Shown: one piece after another, positions 1 to 5,606 of the stretch
Numbering within the stretch: position 1 is the first letter of the stretch
How the letters are laid out: every line of letters starts with the position of its first letter
Origin: Polaribacter sp.
GTDB taxonomy: Bacteria > Bacteroidota > Bacteroidia > Flavobacteriales > Flavobacteriaceae
Direction: 5' to 3'
Length of the DNA: 5,606 nucleotides
NCBI GenBank assembly: GCA_030731695.1
Contig: JANQTK010000034.1
Span: 2,062 to 7,667 of the forward strand
The notes under the pieces: generated by a model
Seen by the model: only the letters and a program-made list of their open reading frames with translations
Told to the model about the DNA's origin: nothing
Databases searched by the model: none
Program-made: the position numbers and the translations under genes

Positions 1-203
1 TTCAATTTTGTAAATACGTGCCTTGTAAAGTCAATTTGATAGAATACAATCCTATTGACGATGGGCAATTTCAACAAGCAAGTTCTAGTACTATCAACAA
101 TTATATTTCCAATTTAGAAATGCACGATATCACTGTAAATGTAAGAAGAAGTAGAGGTAAAGATATTGATGCTGCTTGCGGACAATTGGCGAATAAATCT
201 TAA
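1..203 (+). CDS. rlmN: RlmN, dual-specificity 23S rRNA (A2503-C2)/tRNA (A37-C2) methyltransferase, C-terminal fragment
   Basis: The frame is open from the left edge (first full codon at 3) to TAA at 201-203, so only about the last 66 residues are present and the start lies outside the window. The fragment reads QFCKYVPCKVNLIEYNPI at its beginning and RRSRGKDIDAACGQLANKS at its end. Both are hallmark blocks of the RlmN C-terminus: the PCK(V/I)NLI.(Y/W)NP strand and the R..RG.DIDAACGQL tail. The Cys encoded at 177-179 matches the conserved C-terminal cysteine (Cys355 in E. coli) that carries the transferred methyl group. RlmN is a cytoplasmic radical-SAM enzyme that methylates C2 of A2503 in 23S rRNA and of A37 in some tRNAs. 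The radical-SAM CxxxCxxC cluster site would lie upstream and cannot be checked here. A GTG at 18 is in frame but is internal to the conserved domain, so it is not a start. Identification is secure from the tail motif. Confidence 0.95.
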   Translation, partial: QFCKYVPCKVNLIEYNPIDDGQFQQASSSTINNYISNLEMHDITVNVRRSRGKDIDAACGQLANKS

Positions 204-257
204 CGCATTTTTACGATTTACAAAATTACAGTGCGCTTACTTGTGGTTAATATTATG

Positions 258-265
258 TATTTTTG
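258..265 (+). promoter_or_regulatory. Candidate Bacteroidota -7 promoter element for the polyprenyl synthetase gene
   Basis: TATTTTTG matches the Bacteroidota -7 consensus TAnnTTTG exactly. It would place transcription initiation near 272 and leave a leader of about 24 bases before the ATG at 296. The best -33-like TTG (241-243) is only 14 bases upstream, closer than the usual spacing of about 17-23, so the call rests on the -7 box. The rest of the 204-295 gap holds only an imperfect stem (201-207 with 232-239) without a T tract. The gene could also be read through from rlmN. Confidence 0.4.
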
Positions 266-295
266 CTTTTCTATGCTGAAACTAGTTCGCCATAC

Positions 296-1273
296 ATGAA
301 ACCAGTAGAACTTATAAAACTTCCCATCAAAAAGGAAATGGAACTCTTTGAAAAAAAATTCAAAGATTCCATGCAATCCAATGTGCCACTTTTAAACAGA
401 ATTACGTATTATATCATTCGTAGAAAGGGAAAACAAATGCGACCCATGTTTGTTTTTTTGGTAGCAAAAATGGTTTCTGATGGTGGTTTTGAAGAACGAA
501 CTTACAGAGGAGCATCAGTAGTGGAATTGATTCACACAGCTACTTTAGTGCATGATGATGTGGTTGATGATAGCAACAGACGACGTGGTTTTTTCTCGAT
601 AAATGCCCTTTGGAAAAATAAAATTGCGGTTTTAGTTGGTGATTTTTTACTGTCAAAAGGATTGTTACTTTCTATTGATCATGGCGATTTTGACTTGCTA
701 AAATTGATTTCAATTGCTGTTCGTGAAATGAGTGAAGGCGAATTATTACAGATTGAAAAAGCCCGAAAATTAGACATTTCCGAAGATATTTATTTTGAAA
801 TTATTCGTCAAAAGACAGCCACTTTAATTGCAGCTTGTTGTGGAATTGGAGCAGCATCTGTTGGTGCAAACGAAGAAACTGTGCAGCAAATGCGAAAATT
901 TGGGGAATATATTGGCATTGCTTTTCAAATAAAAGATGATTTGTTCGATTATTCTGATGAAAAAATTGGAAAACCAACAGGTATTGACATTAAGGAACAA
1001 AAAATGACTTTGCCATTAATTCATACCTTGAACACGTGTTCAAAAAAAGACAAGGCTTGGATTATCAATTCTGTAAAAAAATACAATCGTGATAAAGTTC
1101 GTGTAAAAGAAGTCATCAGTTTTGTAAAAAATCATGGAGGAATTGAATATACAACTTCAAAAATGAATGAGTATAAAAATAAAGCGCTAGCTATTTTAGA
1201 ACAATATCCAAATTCTGAGTATAAAAATTCCCTAAAAACCATGATTGATTACGTTGTTGAACGTAAAATTTAG
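296..1273 (+). CDS. Long-chain trans-polyprenyl diphosphate synthase (IspB-like, polyprenyl_synt family)
   Basis: This cytoplasmic enzyme of 325 residues, normal length for the family, adds isopentenyl diphosphate units to an allylic diphosphate to make an all-trans chain. In Flavobacteriia the chain is mostly used for the menaquinone (typically MK-6) tail; that role is inferred. Visible motifs are GKQMRP at residues 45-50 (isopentenyl-diphosphate-binding Lys/Arg), the first Asp-rich motif DDVVD at 87-91 followed by the Arg run RRR at 95-97, KT at 173-174, and the second Asp-rich motif QIKDDLFD at 211-218 with GKPTG at 225-229. Both metal-binding motifs are intact, so the enzyme should be active. 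The residue five before the first Asp-rich motif is Ala82, a small residue typical of long-chain rather than farnesyl or geranylgeranyl synthases. The frame is open further upstream, with a TTG at 263, but ATG 296 is preferred because residues from MKPVELIKLP onward match the family start and the TTG lies inside the candidate -7 box. No Shine-Dalgarno is present. The exact chain length cannot be read from sequence alone. Confidence 0.93.
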   Translation: MKPVELIKLPIKKEMELFEKKFKDSMQSNVPLLNRITYYIIRRKGKQMRPMFVFLVAKMVSDGGFEERTYRGASVVELIHTATLVHDDVVDDSNRRRGFFSINALWKNKIAVLVGDFLLSKGLLLSIDHGDFDLLKLISIAVREMSEGELLQIEKARKLDISEDIYFEIIRQKTATLIAACCGIGAASVGANEETVQQMRKFGEYIGIAFQIKDDLFDYSDEKIGKPTGIDIKEQKMTLPLIHTLNTCSKKDKAWIINSVKKYNRDKVRVKEVISFVKNHGGIEYTTSKMNEYKNKALAILEQYPNSEYKNSLKTMIDYVVERKI

Positions 1274-1294
1274 TCATTTTAAAGAGTATTTTTT

Positions 1295-1302
1295 TATATT
1301 TG
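1295..1302 (+). promoter_or_regulatory. Candidate -7 promoter element upstream of the 628-residue exported protein gene
   Basis: TATATTTG matches TAnnTTTG exactly and lies 22 bases before the ATG at 1325. Initiation near 1309 would give a leader of only about 16 bases. No TTG lies at the expected -33 distance (about 1269-1278), and in DNA this AT-rich a chance match is plausible. The 51-base gap to the polyprenyl synthetase stop also permits co-transcription. Confidence 0.35.
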
Positions 1303-1322
1303 ATTTTTAAGAAAAAATCAAA
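1299..1322. repeat. Perfect 10-bp inverted repeat (AT-rich hairpin) just before the ATG at 1325
   Basis: The left arm TTTGATTTTT (1299-1308) and right arm AAAAATCAAA (1313-1322) are perfectly complementary around a four-base AAGA loop. The right arm ends two bases before the start codon, and the left arm overlaps the last four bases of the candidate -7 element. With one G:C pair per arm the stem is weak. It lacks a following T tract, so it is not a convincing terminator. It could be an operator-like palindrome or a structure affecting initiation, or a by-product of A/T runs. Confidence 0.5.
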
Positions 1323-1324
1323 CT

Positions 1325-3211
1325 ATGAAAAAAAAATACCTCCTCTTAATTATTGCATCTTTATTATTCTCACAAATTAATTTTTCTCAATCAAATTCAG
1401 GAATATATTTTCCAATTTCTGATGCTGAAAGAAATCAAAAGTGCACGTATTTTACAAATGCATTTAATCAAAAACCGAAAGAAGTTAGATTTAGTATTGT
1501 AAAAGAGGGAAATCAACTCTTTTTAAGTACCAATGATAAAGATTGGTTTGCTGCAGTTTTTAAAAATTCGGGAGATGGAGTAGCAATAGATGTCGTTTCC
1601 AAATCTATTTATGACTGCAATAAAGATTTTGAAGATTCTCAAATTAAAGGAACTTTATTGCAACCTGTTTTTGCGCAACAATTACTTAGAGGATTTAAAA
1701 AATCAGCTAATTCAATAAATTTTCAAACCCTTGTTGGTTCAATTCCAAAAGAATTTCAAAATGACGAATTGGAATTTAACATCCTGTTTTTGAACAATAA
1801 AACACTATGTAGATATCAAACAATTTATAACCTTGAATCATTTCCTTGGGATTTGTTAGATATGGGTGTTTATTTAGATTCACTTACTTATAAGGACAAA
1901 AAAATTACTACTTCTGATAAATTTATCACTAAATACAAAACATTAAAGTTCATCATTCCTTTTGAAAAAAATAAATATGAATATTTATCTGAAGATATTA
2001 AGCCACTATATGATAGTTTAAAACTAACAGATTTTACAATAAAAACGATCAATATTAAGGCGTATTCTTCTATTGAAGGCAGTTTAGAAAGAAATATAGA
2101 ATTGCAAGAAAAGCGCGCAAAAAGCATCGTAAAATCATTGCAATCATTTCAGCAACCAAATATAACTACTCAAATTTCATCCTCAGAAAATTGGGTAGAA
2201 TTTTTAAATGATGTTACAAAATCACCATACAAAGATTTAAAAAACCTATCTAAAATAGAAATCAAACAAAAAGTTGTCGGAAATATTTCTTCGGATTTAG
2301 AAAAATATTTAAAAAATCATAGAAAAGCAGTCATAATTTTAGAATTAGAAAAAAAAGACAAGTATAAAAATATGTCAAAAGAAACATTGGTTGATACTTT
2401 TAATCAATTGATTGTAAACGAAAATATTGAAGAAGCTTTGGTTGTTCAAAATTCAATATTTGATAGATTGAAAGAAGAAAATTCACCAGAGTTGCTCTCA
2501 AAACTTACAGTCCCAAAGCAGCTAAAATTTATGCCAATTCTCACAAAAAATACTGTTTTTAAATATCTTTTAAACGTAAGTTATGCAAAAATTGTTTTTG
2601 ATGAATTGAAAAGTTTAGAAAAATTAGATACCAAAAATTACCAAATCAAATATAATTTAGCAGTAATGAAATTTTTTATTTGGCGTTTTAATTGGGAAGA
2701 AATTAAAGAAAATGATTTTAAAGCTGAAATTTTAGATTTAAAAAAATATGGTATTAAACAAAATTTAATTGATAGAATGTTGGTGAATTTCCATATTGTA
2801 AAAGCAGAGAAAAATATGAAAGAGAGAAAATATGAAGCAAAAGATGAATCTGTAGATTTTATCTTAGAGACGTATGATAATTTTACCCTTTCAAATTTTG
2901 ATTATGTAAGTTTAGCTCAGTTTCTAACATTTTATGCAAATACAGATGAAGCCATTGATCTTTTAGAAGAGAAAGTAAAAGAGATAACTATTGATGAGGA
3001 TTTATTGTTTTATTACTTAAACCTAACATTAATTGATGAGTATGCAGTTGCTTCAAAAAATTATAGAACCATTATGTTAAACGCTATTGAAATCAATAAA
3101 AAACGATTCTGTAAATTATTCAATGCTTCAAATGATGGGGGTGTTACCTTTCAATTGTTAAAAAATAAATATCTAAAAACTACTTATTGCGAAAACTGTA
3201 CTAAAAATTAA
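1325..3211 (+). CDS. Exported protein of unknown function with a divergent OmpA-like domain and helical C-terminal half
   Basis: I do not recognise this 628-residue protein as a named family. Residues 1-21 form a clear signal peptide (KKK, then a Leu/Ile-rich core), with likely signal peptidase I cleavage before Gln22. There is no lipobox Cys, so it should be periplasmic or surface-associated. Residues 25-200 look beta-rich and match nothing I know. Residues 206-342 resemble an OmpA C-terminal-like fold: strand (LKFIIPFEKNKY), helix (DIKPLYDSL), strand plus helix at 242-272 with N257, L260, R264 and A265 as in the NxxLxxxRA signature, and a last strand at 333-341 (RKAVIILEL). An insert at 288-330 beginning ENWVEFLNDV recalls OmpA-like domains of Bacteroidota envelope proteins. 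The Asp that binds diaminopimelate in OmpA (Asp271) aligns with Ser249, while its Arg286 aligns with Arg264. Residues 350-600 are predicted mostly helical, perhaps TPR-like. Cysteines are at 40, 98, 162, 596, 622 and 625, the last two forming CxxC. ATG 1325 follows an A-rich leader without Shine-Dalgarno. The gene is more AT-rich than its neighbours, and its stop overlaps the stop of the convergent receptor gene. Gene and export are secure; the domain call is moderate. Confidence 0.85.
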   Translation: MKKKYLLLIIASLLFSQINFSQSNSGIYFPISDAERNQKCTYFTNAFNQKPKEVRFSIVKEGNQLFLSTNDKDWFAAVFKNSGDGVAIDVVSKSIYDCNKDFEDSQIKGTLLQPVFAQQLLRGFKKSANSINFQTLVGSIPKEFQNDELEFNILFLNNKTLCRYQTIYNLESFPWDLLDMGVYLDSLTYKDKKITTSDKFITKYKTLKFIIPFEKNKYEYLSEDIKPLYDSLKLTDFTIKTINIKAYSSIEGSLERNIELQEKRAKSIVKSLQSFQQPNITTQISSSENWVEFLNDVTKSPYKDLKNLSKIEIKQKVVGNISSDLEKYLKNHRKAVIILELEKKDKYKNMSKETLVDTFNQLIVNENIEEALVVQNSIFDRLKEENSPELLSKLTVPKQLKFMPILTKNTVFKYLLNVSYAKIVFDELKSLEKLDTKNYQIKYNLAVMKFFIWRFNWEEIKENDFKAEILDLKKYGIKQNLIDRMLVNFHIVKAEKNMKERKYEAKDESVDFILETYDNFTLSNFDYVSLAQFLTFYANTDEAIDLLEEKVKEITIDEDLLFYYLNLTLIDEYAVASKNYRTIMLNAIEINKKRFCKLFNASNDGGVTFQLLKNKYLKTTYCENCTKN

Positions 3212-5606
3212 ATCGTCGCTTTCAAAGAAACTACAAAATTTCTTCCTGGCGAAACAATTCCTGAGCTATAAGGTCTGTAACGAAGGTCAGTAATGTTTTC
3301 AATTCCTGATGAAAAAAGCAAGTTTTCTTTAAATTTATACGATGTTTTGATATTTAAAACAAACCAAGAAGGTGAATACGGATTGCCATTTTGGTCAACT
3401 GCATATAAAAAAGGTTTTGCAATTTCAGTATCAGGCATATCTTCAAAAGCGACTTCACCACTGTAATTTGCATAAAATTGTGCGTTAAATTTCTCATTGC
3501 TATAACTAAAACGAGTCGTTCCAAACCATGGAGTTGCATGTCTTAACGGACTTTTTTCTCCATTATCCAATTCTTCTTCTCCTTTTTGATAATTGAAATC
3601 TGATGAAAATGCAAAGCCTTTTCCAAGATCAATTTCTAAACCTGTTTGAAATCCATACACATTTGCGTTAGCAGCATTTTGAATCGCTTGCACTTGACTC
3701 ATTTCTCCATCATACATAATTTCAGAGAGACCATTTAGTGTAAAATCTCTACGAACCATGGCGTTTTTTAGTAAAGTATAAAATCCAGTCAATTCAACTT
3801 TTACAAAATTGCCAAGTTTTTTAGCAATAGAAACATCTGTATTATATGCATATTCTGCTTTTAAATTTGGATTTGGAACGACCACAAAACCAGGTTCAGA
3901 ATCAAAAACTTTTCCAACATCATCTACGTTTGGCGAACGAAAAGCGGATGACATATTTGTACTTAACAACCATGTTTTTTCGGGTCTAAAAACCAGACCA
4001 ATACTTCCTGAAAACGCAGCATCATCAATTTTTGCTTCTGTAAATGGAAAAGGATAAAAAGTGGTGTCAAAAACAGCATCTAGTGTATAAAAATTATAAC
4101 GCAAACCTGTTTGCAATGTCCATTTTGAAGCAAAATCTGTTTGATTTGACACATAAAAACCTAATGAAGACCAAGTTGCATTGGGATATCTACTTGGGCC
4201 TTTTTGTGAAACATTGGTTGAAATATCCGTATTTACACCAGTAGAAGTTACGTCGTTAAACACATATTCTGCACCATAAAATAGTTTGTTTCGTTTGCTT
4301 AAAACTTTCGAAAAATCTAAATTGGTTGAAAAAGCATCCACTTTTTCGGTTCTTGTTTCTCTACTATTTCTGTTGAAACCTCTGCTAATTCTACTTTCTT
4401 CAAAATTTTGATGTGTGAGTCGTAAACTTACATTGTCAAAAAATGAATGCGCCATATTTTTATCGATTTCAAGATTGTTCATCATCCATTTTTGAGGGCC
4501 ATATTTCCATTCACCATCTCTTGGATTTCCATTTCTGGTGATGATTAAACGATCATATCTATCATAACTTGAGGTCTCAGAAAAGTGAAAACCGTATTCA
4601 AAATCCCAATTGTCATCAGATTTAAATCCTATTTTTTGCATCAAATTGAGTTGCGTGTATCCAGTAGGAATTTGTTTTTTTGGATTTTCGTTCGTGATTG
4701 CAACATCTTGATTGTTAATTCTGTCTACATAAAAATTGCGTAAATATTCATCAGGACCATTGCTTCCCATGGTTAAATCACCATAGTCATTGTGAGAAAT
4801 ACTGGTAACAAAAGCCCATTTTTGAAAACCCAAATTGATGTCAGCATGCACCGTTTTTTCTTCATTTGCAGACGAAAATCGTGCAAAAGCATTTCCAGAA
4901 ATTAAAGGTTTATTTTCAAAAGAAAATTTTGGAGTAATTGTTTTAAAACTCATGACTGCACCAATGGCATCACTTCCATAAATTACGGAACCAGGACCAA
5001 AAACAACTTCTGTTTTTTCTATTGAAAAAGGATCTAATGAAATTACATTCTGAATATTTCCAGCTCTAAAAATGGCATTATTCATACGAACACCATCAAT
5101 GGTATATAACAATCTATTGGTTGCAAAGCCTCTAATCATAGGACTTCCTCCTCCTTGCTGGCTTTTTTGCATAAAAACCTTTCCAGAAACTGTGAGTAAA
5201 TCAGCAGCAGTTTGCGGATTTAACAATTGAATTTCTTTCTTTGAAATAACGGCCACTTTTGTAGCAAGTTCTGATTTTTTTTGTTTCCATTTTGAGGCTG
5301 AAATTACAATTTCATCCATACTCAAAATGCTAGGTTCTAGTTTAATAACAAATCGATTATTTTTAATTTCGTCATAGGTTTTTAGTTTCGATTTAAAACC
5401 TAAAAAACGAATTTCTAATGTTGAAGCATTTTTAAAAGAACTAATATCTGCTTGCCCTTTTTCGTTTGTAGTAACGTAGTTTTTTGTTTTTTGATCAAAA
5501 ATAGTAACTTGTTCTAAGCGTTCATTCGTTTCTTTATTTATGATAGTTACGGTTTGAGAAAATGCTTGCGCACCAAAAAAAAGGAAAACTGAGAAAAAGA
5601 ATAGTT
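3208..5606 (-). CDS. TonB-dependent outer-membrane receptor, heme/hemoglobin-receptor-like (N-terminus cut by the window edge)
   Basis: The reading frame is open from the right edge to TAA at 3210-3208, giving 798 residues with the start codon outside the window. Numbering from the first full codon (5604), residues 1-16 are the core and end of a signal peptide (..FFGAQAFS, cleavage likely before Gln17). About 17-90 form a carboxypeptidase-regulatory-like beta domain common in Bacteroidota receptors. MDEIVISAS near 96-103 is a TonB-box-like segment. About 108-220 is the plug, with IRGFATNRLL, IDGVRMNNAI and GPGSVIYGSDAIGAV. The remainder is the 22-strand beta barrel, ending GRNFVVSLKATI. Within the barrel, AFRSPNVDD (3945-3919) and NPNL (3873-3862) correspond to the FRAP/NPNL block of heme receptors, and LRHATPWFG also recalls that group. 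It should import a ligand across the outer membrane using TonB-ExbBD energy. Heme is the best guess but is unproven, because the His usually found between FRAP and NPNL is absent. A TTG at 5325 is not the start, since signal peptide and N-terminal domain lie upstream of it in frame. The promoter is outside the window. Confidence 0.93.
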   Translation of the reverse strand, partial: LFFFSVFLFFGAQAFSQTVTIINKETNERLEQVTIFDQKTKNYVTTNEKGQADISSFKNASTLEIRFLGFKSKLKTYDEIKNNRFVIKLEPSILSMDEIVISASKWKQKKSELATKVAVISKKEIQLLNPQTAADLLTVSGKVFMQKSQQGGGSPMIRGFATNRLLYTIDGVRMNNAIFRAGNIQNVISLDPFSIEKTEVVFGPGSVIYGSDAIGAVMSFKTITPKFSFENKPLISGNAFARFSSANEEKTVHADINLGFQKWAFVTSISHNDYGDLTMGSNGPDEYLRNFYVDRINNQDVAITNENPKKQIPTGYTQLNLMQKIGFKSDDNWDFEYGFHFSETSSYDRYDRLIITRNGNPRDGEWKYGPQKWMMNNLEIDKNMAHSFFDNVSLRLTHQNFEESRISRGFNRNSRETRTEKVDAFSTNLDFSKVLSKRNKLFYGAEYVFNDVTSTGVNTDISTNVSQKGPSRYPNATWSSLGFYVSNQTDFASKWTLQTGLRYNFYTLDAVFDTTFYPFPFTEAKIDDAAFSGSIGLVFRPEKTWLLSTNMSSAFRSPNVDDVGKVFDSEPGFVVVPNPNLKAEYAYNTDVSIAKKLGNFVKVELTGFYTLLKNAMVRRDFTLNGLSEIMYDGEMSQVQAIQNAANANVYGFQTGLEIDLGKGFAFSSDFNYQKGEEELDNGEKSPLRHATPWFGTTRFSYSNEKFNAQFYANYSGEVAFEDMPDTEIAKPFLYAVDQNGNPYSPSWFVLNIKTSYKFKENLLFSSGIENITDLRYRPYSSGIVSPGRNFVVSLKATI

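Noticed and set aside
201..239. Possible terminator hairpin after rlmN (TAACGCA pairing with TGCGCTTA)
   Set aside because: The stem is short and has a one-base bulge, the loop is 24 bases, and no T tract follows, so it does not qualify as an intrinsic terminator.
1888..2127. Open stretch of 79 codons on the minus strand inside the 628-residue gene
   Set aside because: It lies opposite the OmpA-like domain, has no recognisable protein motif, and is expected by chance opposite an AT-rich gene.
3217..3291. Possible terminator hairpins beyond the convergent junction (TTTC/GAAA and CTGA/TCAG pairs)
   Set aside because: Only 4-5 bp pairings were found, inside receptor coding sequence and without T tracts.
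3354..3539. Open stretch of 61 codons on the minus strand within the receptor
   Set aside because: It is a frame-shifted shadow of the receptor barrel; the receptor frame carries clear family motifs across the same bases.
3809..4244. Two overlapping plus-strand open stretches (3809-4057 and 4044-4244) opposite the receptor
   Set aside because: They are antisense to conserved receptor sequence, including the FRAP/NPNL block, and show no protein family features or promoter of their own.
1325..5606. Exported OmpA-like protein and TonB receptor acting as a paired uptake system
   Set aside because: The genes converge and are not in one operon, and no sequence feature ties the exported protein to a receptor ligand. 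Adjacency alone is not enough.
1..5606. Mobile element, CRISPR array, tRNA/rRNA or phage island
   Set aside because: No transposase, integrase, direct-repeat array or structural RNA signature was seen on either strand, and coding genes fill almost the whole window.

Overview
This AT-rich window fits a chromosome of the Bacteroidota, most likely class Flavobacteriia. The evidence is TAnnTTTG-type promoter motifs, A-rich leaders without Shine-Dalgarno sequences, signal peptides that place a Gln at the cleavage site, a TonB-dependent receptor with an N-terminal carboxypeptidase-regulatory-like domain, and a polyprenyl synthetase that reads like flavobacterial family members throughout. No RNA gene, CRISPR array, insertion sequence or phage gene was seen.

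Layout, left to right. Positions 1-203 (+) hold the 3' end of rlmN (23S rRNA/tRNA adenine-C2 methyltransferase). Positions 204-295 are a short intergenic stretch with a candidate -7 promoter element. Positions 296-1273 (+) encode a complete 325-residue long-chain polyprenyl diphosphate synthase, probably for the menaquinone side chain. A 51-base spacer follows, carrying another -7-like element and a perfect 10-bp inverted repeat. Positions 1325-3211 (+) encode a 628-residue exported protein of unknown function with a divergent OmpA-like domain in the middle and a helical C-terminal half. Positions 3208-5606 (-) encode a TonB-dependent outer-membrane receptor that resembles heme/hemoglobin receptors. 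Its N-terminal end runs off the right edge of the window.

The two left-hand genes are housekeeping functions (RNA modification, quinone/isoprenoid synthesis). The two right-hand genes are cell-envelope functions. The 628-residue gene and the receptor converge and share four bases at their stop codons, so they are not co-transcribed, and no functional link between them can be claimed from this window.

Nothing here clearly amounts to a new multi-gene system. The most interesting item is the 628-residue exported protein. Its OmpA-like core keeps the Asn/Leu/Arg-Ala part of the peptidoglycan-binding signature but has Ser in place of the Asp that contacts diaminopimelate, and its gene is clearly more AT-rich than its neighbours.
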